In this document: positions 28,426 through 37,243 of the stretch, one piece after another
Position numbering within the stretch: the stretch's first letter is position 1
Layout: each line of letters opens with the position of its first letter
Assembly: GCF_001898315.1 (NCBI RefSeq)
Contig: NZ_MKTQ01000029.1
Coordinates: 173,402 to 237,401, forward strand
Direction of reading: 5' to 3'
From: Microbacterium sp. 70-16
GTDB lineage: Bacteria; Actinomycetota; Actinomycetes; Actinomycetales; Microbacteriaceae
DNA length: 64,000 nucleotides
Program-made: the position numbers and the translations under genes
Notes under the pieces: model-generated
What the model was told of the DNA's origin: nothing
The model's database searches: none
The model's input: only the letters and a program-made list of their open reading frames with translations

Positions 28426-30105
28426 ATGACTCCCACCGCCACGGGCTTCGCGCCCACCACCACCATCCGCCCCACGACGGGGCCCATCGCGGCGTCGGCG
28501 ATCGCCGTCACCGGTCCCGTCCGCGACCGGTACGACGAGATCCTCACTCCGGATGCCGTCGCGTTCCTCGCCGAGCTGCACGCACGCTTCGCCGGCCGCC
28601 GCCACGACCGCCTCGCCGACCGCATGCGCCGCCGCTTCGAGATCGGCAACGGGCACGACCCGCACTTCCGCGCCGACACCGCACACATCCGCGAAGACGC
28701 GGACTGGCAGGTCGCCGGCGCCGGCCCCGGCCTGGAAGACCGCCGCGTCGAGATCACCGGCCCCACCGACCCCAAGATGACCATCAACGCGCTGAACTCC
28801 GGTGCGAAGGTCTGGCTCGCCGACCAGGAGGATGCCACCAGCCCCACCTGGCGCAACGTGATCGAGGGTCAGCTGTCGCTGTTCGACGCGATCCGCGGCC
28901 AGCTGCAGTACACCTCACCCGAAGGCAAGGAGTACCGCGTCACCGCCGAGCGCACGCCCACGATCGTGATGCGCCCGCGCGGATGGCACCTGACCGAGAA
29001 GCACATCGCGTTCACCGACCGCACGGGGCGCACCCTGGCGGCATCCGGTTCGCTCGTCGACTTCGGTCTGTACTTCTTCCACAACGCGCAGCGGCTGATC
29101 GAGAACGGCGCAGGGCCGTACTTCTACCTGCCCAAGATCGAGTCCGCCGAAGAGGCGAAGCTGTGGGATGACGTGTTCACCTTCAGCGAGCAGCACATCG
29201 GCATCCCGCACGGCACGATCCGCGCGACCGTGCTGATCGAGACGCTGCCGGCCGCCTTCGAGATGGACGAGATCCTCTTCGAGCTGCGCGACCACGCGGC
29301 GGGCCTGAACGCGGGTCGGTGGGACTACATCTTCTCGATGATCAAGAACTACCGCGGCCGCGGTGCACGATTCGTGCTGCCCGACCGCAGCCAGGTCACG
29401 ATGACGGTGCCGTTCATGCGGGCCTACACCGATCTGCTGGTGCAGACGTGCCACAAGCGCGGCGCCTTCGCGATCGGCGGCATGAGCGCGTTCATCCCGA
29501 ACCGGCGCGACCCCGAGGTGACCGAGCGCGCGTTCGAGAAGGTCGCCGCCGACAAGAAGCGCGAGGCCGGTGACGGGTTCGACGGCACGTGGGTCGCTCA
29601 CCCCGACCTGATCCCGGTGGCCCAGGCCGAGTTCGACGCGGTGCTCGGCGACCGACCGAACCAGATCGACCGGCAGCGTCCCGAGGTGCACGTGCAGGCA
29701 TCCGAACTGATCGATGTGCACATCGGCCTGCCCATCACGGCGGCCGGCGTCCACGCCAACGTGTCGGTGGCCATCCGCTACCTCGAGGCGTGGCTGCGCG
29801 GTCAGGGTGCCGTGGCCATCGACAACCTGATGGAGGATGCCGCGACCGCCGAGATCAGCCGCAGCCAGGTGTGGCAGTGGATCCACCAGGACCGCTCCAC
29901 GGAAGACGGCACGCACATCACCCGCGAGTACATCGAGGGTCTGATCGGGCAGGTGCTCGGCGAGGCCGACCGGCGCTCTGCGGAACAGGGCGGCGACCGG
30001 TTCGACGACGCGGCGCAGATCTTCCGTGATGTCGCCCTCGGTGACGACTTCCCGACGTTCCTGACGCTGGGCGCCTACGCCCAGTACCTGAACGACGAGG
30101 ACTGA
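28426..30105 (+). CDS. aceB: Malate synthase A
   Basis: MTINALNSGAKVWLADQEDATSPTWRNVIEGQLSLFDAI...RPRGWHLTEKH...MDEILFELRDHAAGLNAGRWDYIFSMIK. Confidence 0.97.
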   Translation: MTPTATGFAPTTTIRPTTGPIAASAIAVTGPVRDRYDEILTPDAVAFLAELHARFAGRRHDRLADRMRRRFEIGNGHDPHFRADTAHIREDADWQVAGAGPGLEDRRVEITGPTDPKMTINALNSGAKVWLADQEDATSPTWRNVIEGQLSLFDAIRGQLQYTSPEGKEYRVTAERTPTIVMRPRGWHLTEKHIAFTDRTGRTLAASGSLVDFGLYFFHNAQRLIENGAGPYFYLPKIESAEEAKLWDDVFTFSEQHIGIPHGTIRATVLIETLPAAFEMDEILFELRDHAAGLNAGRWDYIFSMIKNYRGRGARFVLPDRSQVTMTVPFMRAYTDLLVQTCHKRGAFAIGGMSAFIPNRRDPEVTERAFEKVAADKKREAGDGFDGTWVAHPDLIPVAQAEFDAVLGDRPNQIDRQRPEVHVQASELIDVHIGLPITAAGVHANVSVAIRYLEAWLRGQGAVAIDNLMEDAATAEISRSQVWQWIHQDRSTEDGTHITREYIEGLIGQVLGEADRRSAEQGGDRFDDAAQIFRDVALGDDFPTFLTLGAYAQYLNDED

Positions 30106-30125
30106 ACACCGCGTCACCGCACGAC

Positions 30126-30160
30126 AGAGCGGGTCGGATGCCTGGCATCCGGCCCGCTCT
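30126..30160. terminator. Bidirectional terminator between convergent aceB and glycosyltransferase
   Basis: AGAGCGGGTCGGATGCC-T-GGCATCCGGCCCGCTCT followed by TT. Confidence 0.85.
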
Positions 30161-30179
30161 TTCGCGTGTCCCGCAGCCG

Positions 30180-31508
30180 TCAGGCGACGCGCGCTCTCGC
30201 GTGCTCGCACACCCGCGCGGCGATCGCGTCGAACGGATCGCCGGCCGCCGCGATCTCACCCTGCAGCCGCTGCGCGCCGCGGCGGTAGCGCTCGTCACGC
30301 AGCAGCCGGTCGACCGCAGCACGGATGCGCGCGGGTTTCGGTGCACCCGAGCGCAGGTCGATACCGGCGCCTGCCCACGCGACGCGCGCGGCGACTTCGG
30401 GCTTGTCTTCGGTGGCTCCCGCGACGGCGAGCGGGATGCCATGCCGCAGCGCCTGCTGCACTCCCCCGAATCCCCCGTTGGTGACCATCGCGGCCGTCCG
30501 CGGCAGCAGCGCGTCGTACGGCAGGAACTCCGCGACGCGCGCGTTCGTCGGTAGCCCCTCGGGGAAATGCGCGAGCACCTCGGCCACGTCGCGGCCGCCG
30601 GTCGCGGCGACGACCGTGACGGCGCTGCCCGCGAGCGCGCGGATCGTCGGGACGATCAGCCGCGCCGGATCGTGGTTGTCGATCGTGCCCTGCGTGACGT
30701 GCACGACGGGCGTGCCGGCGTCGAGGTCTGCCCACCAGTCCGGCAACGGGAGGTCGCCCCGCGGCACGGGCGGCAGCGGGCCGAGGTAGGCGACCCGTCC
30801 GTCGAGCTCGCGCCGCGGGTACTCGAGCCCCGACGTCGACAGCTGGAACAGGCCGTCGAAGAGGGCGGCGGCATCGAAGAAGCGCGGGTGCGCCGTCGTG
30901 ATGCCGCACGTGCAGAGGGCCGCGGCGAGCGCGACGTCCACCTCGCGGAGCAACACGTCGTTGACGAGCCGGTTCAGCACGCGGTTGCGTGCGCGCCCGA
31001 GCACGCCCGGCGCGGGGGCGAGGCCCAGCCCGAACGGCGCCGTGTCGATGCTCGTCATCGTGACCGGCACCGACGACAGCCCGAGCACGAGCGGGCGCTG
31101 CGCGCGCCGCGTCGCGTCGTCGCGCGAGCGCAACAGCAGCGGCATCGTGCCGCCGAACGCGACATCGCCGATGACGGCGACGTAGTCGCCCGCGGCGAGC
31201 GCCTGCGTCAGCGCGGCATCCTGCCCCGGCACGACCCGCGCGAACATGCCGATCATGTCGTGCCGCAGCCCGGCGAGGCCCGTGTGGTTCGCGCGGCCCG
31301 GCAGGAACGCGTCGAGGTCGGCGTCGTCGTAGTCGACCTCGCGCGGCAGCGGCAGGAACCGCGCGCCCGCGCGCGTGACGAGGCCCCGGTACTTGGCGCC
31401 GGTGAGCACGTCGACGTCGAAGCCGCGGGCGACGAGTCCGCCGGCGACCGCGACGACCGAGACGAGGTGCCCGTAGATCGGCGGCGAGGTCATCAGGATG
31501 CGGGTCAT
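30180..31508 (-). CDS. MGT-type glycosyltransferase (UDP-glycosyltransferase fold)
   Basis: MTRILMTSPPIYGHLVSVVAVAGGLVARGFDVDVLTG...VHVTQGTIDNHD...MVTNGGFGGVQQALRHGIPLAVAGATEDKPEVAARVAWAGAGIDL. Confidence 0.88.
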   Translation of the reverse strand: MTRILMTSPPIYGHLVSVVAVAGGLVARGFDVDVLTGAKYRGLVTRAGARFLPLPREVDYDDADLDAFLPGRANHTGLAGLRHDMIGMFARVVPGQDAALTQALAAGDYVAVIGDVAFGGTMPLLLRSRDDATRRAQRPLVLGLSSVPVTMTSIDTAPFGLGLAPAPGVLGRARNRVLNRLVNDVLLREVDVALAAALCTCGITTAHPRFFDAAALFDGLFQLSTSGLEYPRRELDGRVAYLGPLPPVPRGDLPLPDWWADLDAGTPVVHVTQGTIDNHDPARLIVPTIRALAGSAVTVVAATGGRDVAEVLAHFPEGLPTNARVAEFLPYDALLPRTAAMVTNGGFGGVQQALRHGIPLAVAGATEDKPEVAARVAWAGAGIDLRSGAPKPARIRAAVDRLLRDERYRRGAQRLQGEIAAAGDPFDAIAARVCEHARARVA

Positions 31509-32953
31509 GACCGCGCCTCCTGCTGAGTGCGCGGCTCGCGGCCAGGTCCGCGACCGAGTTCGTGGTTCGACCGGATGACGTCGTGCGGGTCGACGCGATG
31601 CTTGACCGCACGCAACCGCCCGAGCGCATCGCCGAACAGGCGCTGCGCGGCTGTCGGGCTCTCGGTGAAGTTCGGGGTGTCGGCCGCCGAGCGCCACGGG
31701 TCGATCTCGCCGAGCAGCGCGTCGAGCGCGACGCGCACCGCCGATGCGGCCTCGCGCGTGGGTGTCGCGCCGACCCCGAACATCAGGTACCGCCCGTCGA
31801 GTCCGGTCGCGGCGCTCGCCTCGTCGCTGCCGACGGCGAGCGCGCCGCCGAGCACGCGGAACTCCGCCGACATGAGGGCGGCTCCGCGCGGGGTTGCGAC
31901 GACGCGCAGGAACGCGTCGATCGCGGCGTCGTCGAGGTCGCGCACGAGGGTGCCGTCGCCGATCGCGGCGACGGGCCCCGGCGGGTCCATGTGCAGGGCG
32001 CCGAGTGCCGGCAGCGGCGTGGGCGCGAACGTGTCCATCGCGGGGCCGAGCCGGCGCAGCTCTGACAGCAGCGCGTCGGCGACGGCGGGTGGGTCTTGCA
32101 GCACGGCTTCGACGATGACGAACGAGCCGCCGCGCAGCGGCTCGGGGATCTCGTCGAACGGCGGAAACCGCAGCACCCGGGCCGATGACATGACGGATGC
32201 GGGCAAGTCGACCGTCCAGTCGCGCCACGCGTGCATGACGTCGGCGGCGCGGTCGACCGGCCAGAACATCGCCCCGGCGTGCACGGTCACCAGCGGGTAC
32301 AGCCGGAACTCCATCGCCGTGACGACACCGAACGCGCCGCCCCCGCCGCGCAGGGCCCACAGCAGCTCGGGATCGGTGCGCTCGTCGACGTGGCGCAGCT
32401 GCCCGTCGGCCGTGACGAGGTCGACGGCGGTCACGCTCGTTGAGGCCAGCCCGTGCGAGCGGGCGAGCCAGCTCACGCCGCCGCCGAGGGTGTAGCCGAC
32501 GACGCCGACGTCGGGTGACGACCCGGCGAGGGCCGCGAGGCCGTGTGCGCCCGCGGCATCGGTCACCTCCTGCCACACGGCGCCGGCCTGCACGCGTGCC
32601 CGCATGCGGACGGGGTCGATCTCGACCGCCCGCATCAGATCGGTGCGCAGCAGCATCGTGCCGCGCAGATCGCCCAACGGCGCGGCGTTGTGGCCCGTGC
32701 CTTGCGCGGCGACGCGCAGACGGTGCGCGACAGCGAAGCGCACGGCGGTGCCCACGTCATCGGCATCCGCGGCACGCACGATGATCGCGGGGCGCTGGTC
32801 GACGGCGAGAGCCCAGGCTGCGCGCTGGGCGTCCCAGTCGGGGTCGATCGGCACGGCGACGCGGCCGCGGATGCGGCGGCGCAGTTCAGCCAGCGGGGTG
32901 CCGCCGAACGGCGGGTGCAGCGCCGGGGCGGCCGGGGCGAGGGTGTCTGTCAT
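31505..32953 (-). CDS. FAD-linked oxidoreductase, berberine-bridge-enzyme type
   Basis: RPAIIVRAADADDVGTAVRFAVAHRLRVAAQGTGHNAAPLGDLRGTMLLRTD...GYTLGGGVSWLARSHG; C-terminal BBE-like segment. Confidence 0.88.
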   Translation of the reverse strand: MTDTLAPAAPALHPPFGGTPLAELRRRIRGRVAVPIDPDWDAQRAAWALAVDQRPAIIVRAADADDVGTAVRFAVAHRLRVAAQGTGHNAAPLGDLRGTMLLRTDLMRAVEIDPVRMRARVQAGAVWQEVTDAAGAHGLAALAGSSPDVGVVGYTLGGGVSWLARSHGLASTSVTAVDLVTADGQLRHVDERTDPELLWALRGGGGAFGVVTAMEFRLYPLVTVHAGAMFWPVDRAADVMHAWRDWTVDLPASVMSSARVLRFPPFDEIPEPLRGGSFVIVEAVLQDPPAVADALLSELRRLGPAMDTFAPTPLPALGALHMDPPGPVAAIGDGTLVRDLDDAAIDAFLRVVATPRGAALMSAEFRVLGGALAVGSDEASAATGLDGRYLMFGVGATPTREAASAVRVALDALLGEIDPWRSAADTPNFTESPTAAQRLFGDALGRLRAVKHRVDPHDVIRSNHELGRGPGREPRTQQEARS

Positions 32954-33054
32954 GGTGTTCTCCTTCGAGTCGGTGACACCACCGTCGCCGAGCAGGCGGG
33001 TTCGGACCATCCCAGCGAAACGGGAGATTCCCTCCCCCGATCGCCGGGCGCTGC

Positions 33055-33078
33055 GTCACCCAGAAACCTGGGGGTGAC
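33055..33078. promoter_or_regulatory. Imperfect palindrome GTCACCCAG-AAAC-CTGGGGGTGAC upstream of LuxR regulator
   Basis: GTCACC/GGTGAC outer and CAG/CTG inner arms, 30 bp upstream of start 33109. Confidence 0.5.
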
Positions 33079-33108
33079 AGGCGCAGGCCGGCACGGGACA
33101 ATCGCTGC

Positions 33109-34176
33109 ATGCGGGAATATCGCGCCGAAAGCGCCCGCGCCGGACTGGTCTCCCTCGCCGACGCCGGGCTCGTGCTGGACGAGTACATGGATGAGGCCCT
33201 CGCCCTCATCCGCCGGGCCGTGCCCGCGGATGCCGCGTGCATCGCAACCGTCGACCCGGCATCCGTCATGCTCAGCGCTTCGCACCGCCACGATCTCGAG
33301 AACTCGGGCGGCCAGGCGTTCTTCTTCTACGAGTACGCGGACGGCGACGACTTCGCCCTGTTCACCGATCTCGCCCGGCGCCCGTTCGGGGTGTCGATCC
33401 TGCACGACGAGACGCGCGGCGACCCGAGCCGCAGCGCGCGGTACCGCGACCTGGTGCACCCCGTCATCGGCGCCGAGCACGAGCTGCGCGGCATCGCACG
33501 CCGCGGCGAAGTCACGTGGGGCGCGTTCGCGCTGTACCGCGGCGCGGAGAGCCCCGCCTTCAACGCCGCCGAGGCGGAGTTCATGCACCGGCTCGAGGCG
33601 ACCCTCGCCGACGGCCTGCGCGCCGGGATGGTCGCGGCGTCGGCCGAGGCATCCCGCACCGCCGACGGCCCCGCGATCCTCGTCTTCGACGCGGCCGGCA
33701 CGCTGCAGTACGCGACCGATGCCGCCCGACACCGCGTGGGCGGTTTCGACGGAGACCTCGACGCCGATCTCGCGACGCCCGTCGCGGCCGTCCTGACCCG
33801 CCTGCAGCGCGGCGAGGAGTCCGCGCCGCGGCTGCGCGCCCAGCACCGCGACGGGACGTGGTTCGTGTTCCAGGCCGCGCGGTTCCGCGACGACGCCGGG
33901 CACACGTTGCAGTACGCCGTCACGATCGAGCCGGCGACGCCGCCCGAGATCGTGCCGCTGATGATGATGGCCCACGGGCTGACGGTGCGCGAGACGCGCA
34001 TCGTGCAGGCGATGATGCGCGGCGACTCGACGCAGGCGATCGCGCAGTCACTGCACCTGTCGCCGTACACCGTGCAAGACCACTTCAAGTCGATCTTCGC
34101 GAAGCTCGGCGTCTCGTCGCGCCGAGAGGTCGGCTCACGCCTGGTCTCGACGCTGTATGCGGATGCCCCCTCGTAG
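33109..34176 (+). CDS. LuxR-family regulator with N-terminal sensory (GAF/PAS-like) region
   Basis: C-terminal LTVRETRIVQAMMRGDSTQAIAQSLHLSPYTVQDHFKSIFAKLGVSSRREVGSRL. Confidence 0.88.
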   Translation: MREYRAESARAGLVSLADAGLVLDEYMDEALALIRRAVPADAACIATVDPASVMLSASHRHDLENSGGQAFFFYEYADGDDFALFTDLARRPFGVSILHDETRGDPSRSARYRDLVHPVIGAEHELRGIARRGEVTWGAFALYRGAESPAFNAAEAEFMHRLEATLADGLRAGMVAASAEASRTADGPAILVFDAAGTLQYATDAARHRVGGFDGDLDADLATPVAAVLTRLQRGEESAPRLRAQHRDGTWFVFQAARFRDDAGHTLQYAVTIEPATPPEIVPLMMMAHGLTVRETRIVQAMMRGDSTQAIAQSLHLSPYTVQDHFKSIFAKLGVSSRREVGSRLVSTLYADAPS

Positions 34177-34185
34177 ACTGCACGG

Positions 34186-35955
34186 ATGACAGGCGACGAG
34201 GGGACCAGCCGCCGCCAGTTCCTGCGCCGCACCGGCATCGGCGTCGCTGGCCTCGCCGTTGCGGGCGGCGCGGGCTTCGGCATCGCGAGCGCCGTGAACT
34301 CTGCGGCAGCGCCGGACGCGACGCCCCTCCCGGAGGAGTTCTCGCCGCTGCCCGAACGCCCCGAGCCGGGCTTCGACCATGTCGTCGTGCTGATGTTCGA
34401 GAACCGCAGCTTCGACAACGTCCTCGGCCGGCTCTACAGCGCAGCCGAGAAGACGCGCGACCAGTTCGACGGCATTCCGCAGGGAGAATATGCCAACCCC
34501 GGCCCTGACGGCATCCCGATCCCGGCATACATCTACACGGGTGCGACCGACTCGATCATGCAGCAGCCGCAGCCCGATCCCGGCGAGACCTACCCGCACG
34601 TCAACACACAGCTGTTCGACGTCATCGATCCGGCGAGCAACGACGACCTCGGCAAGAACGGGCTGAAGACGCCATACAACGCCCCGCCCGCGGGAGCCGC
34701 GCCCAGCAACAGCGGGTTCGTGCGCGACTACATCGTGAACTACCGGCTCTCCGAGCGGCGCGAGCCGACCGCCGACGAGTACCGCGTCGCGATGGGCGGA
34801 TTCTCCCGCGAGATGATGCCCGTCCTGTCGACACTCGCCCGCGAGTTCGCCGTCTACGACCGGTGGTTCGCCGCCGTGCCGTCGCAGACCTACTGCAACC
34901 GGTCGTTCTTCCACGCCTCGACCTCGCACGGCTTCGTCGTCAACCACACCGACGGTTCGTACCGGAAGTGGCTGGACGCCCCGGCATCCCCGACCATCTT
35001 CAATCGGCTCGAAGAGGCCGGGATCTCGTGGCGCGTCTACTACGACCCGACACAGCTGGTCTCGCTGACGGGCTTCATCCACGCCCCCGCGTTGGAGAAG
35101 TACTGGAAGACCAACTTCCGCGACATGACGCAGTTCGCCGCGGATGCCGCAAACGGCGATCTGCCCGCGTACGCGTTCATCGAGCCGCGGATGATCTTCA
35201 ACCACAACGACATGCACCCGCCGTGGGGTGAAGTGCGCGAAGGCATTCTCACACTGGAGGACGGTACGACGGTGGAGGTCGACGGCAGCGCGGTCTCCGA
35301 CGTGCGCGCCGGCGACAAACTGCTGCAGGACGTCTATGACGCGATCCGCACGAGCGCCTCGACGACCGGATCGAACGCCCTCAACACGGCGCTCGTGGTG
35401 ACCTTCGATGAGCACGGCGGGATCTTCGACCACGTCGCACCGCCCGCCGCCGTTCCACCCGACGACGCGGGGGCGGGCGAGATGGGATTCGCGTTCGACC
35501 GACTCGGGCTGCGGATTCCCGCCCTCGTCGTCAGCGCGTACACCGAGGCCGGCACGGTCATCCACGACGACATGCACCATGGATCCGTCATCGCGACGCT
35601 GTGCCGCCAGCACGGCCTGGCCCCGCTGACCGAGCGCGACAGGGGCGCCGTCCCCGTGCACAACGCGGTGAACCGCACGTCGGCGCGGCAGCCGAACACG
35701 TGGCCGCAGCCGACGGCACTGTGGCAGCCGCCGAACCCCGAGGCGGTCGGTGAGGACACCGCCGACGCGCACCGCGCACGGCCGCTCACCTCGCCCGCGC
35801 GCGGGCTGATGGGACTGCTGCTGGCGCGGGTGAACCCGTCGGCGAAGATTCCGACGACCTACGGCGAGGCCTACGACGTGCTCGTCGAGGACGGGCACGG
35901 GATGTTCGGTACGACGGACGCCGACTCGCCTGCTCCGGCGACGGCCCGCGACTAG
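34186..35955 (+). CDS. Tat-exported phosphoesterase / phospholipase C-type alkaline phosphatase family
   Basis: Tat motif SRRQFLRRTGIGVAGLAVAGG; FDHVVVLMFENRSFDNVLG; VVTFDEHGGIFDHVAPP. Confidence 0.92.
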   Translation: MTGDEGTSRRQFLRRTGIGVAGLAVAGGAGFGIASAVNSAAAPDATPLPEEFSPLPERPEPGFDHVVVLMFENRSFDNVLGRLYSAAEKTRDQFDGIPQGEYANPGPDGIPIPAYIYTGATDSIMQQPQPDPGETYPHVNTQLFDVIDPASNDDLGKNGLKTPYNAPPAGAAPSNSGFVRDYIVNYRLSERREPTADEYRVAMGGFSREMMPVLSTLAREFAVYDRWFAAVPSQTYCNRSFFHASTSHGFVVNHTDGSYRKWLDAPASPTIFNRLEEAGISWRVYYDPTQLVSLTGFIHAPALEKYWKTNFRDMTQFAADAANGDLPAYAFIEPRMIFNHNDMHPPWGEVREGILTLEDGTTVEVDGSAVSDVRAGDKLLQDVYDAIRTSASTTGSNALNTALVVTFDEHGGIFDHVAPPAAVPPDDAGAGEMGFAFDRLGLRIPALVVSAYTEAGTVIHDDMHHGSVIATLCRQHGLAPLTERDRGAVPVHNAVNRTSARQPNTWPQPTALWQPPNPEAVGEDTADAHRARPLTSPARGLMGLLLARVNPSAKIPTTYGEAYDVLVEDGHGMFGTTDADSPAPATARD

Positions 35956-35964
35956 GCTTGCGGT

Positions 35965-37164
35965 GTGACCGAACGCGCTCCCCTGTCCCGCAAGCTGTCC
36001 GCCATCGCAGAGTCGGCGACCCTCAAGGTCGACGCCAAGGCGAAGGCCCTGAAGGCAGAGGGAAAGCCCGTCATCTCGTACGCGGCCGGCGAGCCCGACT
36101 TCGCGACACCGCAGTTCATCGTGGATGCCGCGGCCGATGCCCTGCGCGACCCCGCGAACTTCCGGTACACGCCCGCCGCGGGTCTGCCCGTGCTGCGCGA
36201 GGCGATCGCCGCCAAGACCCTGCGCGACTCGGGCCTGCAGGTCGCGCCGTCGCAGGTCATCGTCACCAACGGCGGCAAGCAGGCCGTCTACCAGGCCTTC
36301 CAGGCGGTCGTGAACCCCGGTGACGAGGTGCTGCTGCCGGCGCCGTACTGGACGACCTACCCCGAGGCGATCGCGCTGGCCGATGGCATCCCGGTCGAGG
36401 TCTTCGCCGGTGCCGACCAGGACTACAAGGTGACGGTCGCCCAGCTCGAGGCCGCGCGCACCGAGAAGACGACGGTGCTCGTGTTCGTGTCGCCGTCGAA
36501 CCCGACCGGGTCGGTCTACACGCCCGAAGAGACGGCGGCGATCGGCCAGTGGGCGCTCGAGCACGGCATCTGGGTGATCAGCGACGAGATCTACCAGAAC
36601 CTCGTCTACGAGGGCGCCCGTGCCGTGTCGATCGTCGAAGCTGTGCCCGAGCTCGCCGGGCAGGCGATCCTCGTCAACGGCGTCGCGAAAACGTACGCGA
36701 TGACGGGGTGGCGCGTGGGCTGGATGGTCGGCCCCGCCGACGCGATCAAGGTCGCGGGCAACCTCCAGTCGCACCTGAGCTCGAACGTCAACAACATCGC
36801 GCAGCGCGCGGCGCTCGCAGCGCTCACGGGCCCGCAGGACGAGGCCGAGCAGATGCGCGTGGCCTTCGACCGCCGCCGCACGCTCATCGTCGCCGAGCTC
36901 GCGAAGATCCCGGGCGTCACCGTGCCGAACCCGCTCGGGGCGTTCTACGTCTACCCCGACGTGCGGGGCCTCCTCGGCCGCACGTGGAACGGCACGACCG
37001 TCTCGACGACGCTCGAGTTGGCCGACCTCATCCTCGACGAGGCCGAGGTCGCGGTCGTACCCGGCGAGGCCTTCGGCCCGTCCGGATATCTGCGCCTGTC
37101 GTACGCGCTCGGCGACGACCAGCTTCTCGAAGGCGTCCAGCGCCTGCAGCGGCTGTTTGGGTGA
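35965..37164 (+). CDS. aspC: PLP-dependent aspartate/aromatic aminotransferase
   Basis: [47 protein letters not shown]...[19 protein letters not shown] start. Confidence 0.93.
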   Translation: MTERAPLSRKLSAIAESATLKVDAKAKALKAEGKPVISYAAGEPDFATPQFIVDAAADALRDPANFRYTPAAGLPVLREAIAAKTLRDSGLQVAPSQVIVTNGGKQAVYQAFQAVVNPGDEVLLPAPYWTTYPEAIALADGIPVEVFAGADQDYKVTVAQLEAARTEKTTVLVFVSPSNPTGSVYTPEETAAIGQWALEHGIWVISDEIYQNLVYEGARAVSIVEAVPELAGQAILVNGVAKTYAMTGWRVGWMVGPADAIKVAGNLQSHLSSNVNNIAQRAALAALTGPQDEAEQMRVAFDRRRTLIVAELAKIPGVTVPNPLGAFYVYPDVRGLLGRTWNGTTVSTTLELADLILDEAEVAVVPGEAFGPSGYLRLSYALGDDQLLEGVQRLQRLFG

Positions 37165-37173
37165 CGCGCGGGC

Positions 37174-37236
37174 TTCATCCGTCCCGACACGCCGCGTGCG
37201 CGCAGCGCGAGCGACACATCGGGACGGATGAACGCC
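37174..37236. repeat. 63-bp palindromic intergenic repeat, copy A
   Basis: Arms TTCATCCGTCCCGA / TCGGGACGGATGAA; related copy at 44075-44137. Confidence 0.8.
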
Positions 37237-37243
37237 CTCGGCC

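Noticed and set aside
34135-36774. 879-aa minus-strand ORF opposite phosphoesterase and aminotransferase
   Set aside because: Antisense shadow ORF of two recognisable plus-strand genes.
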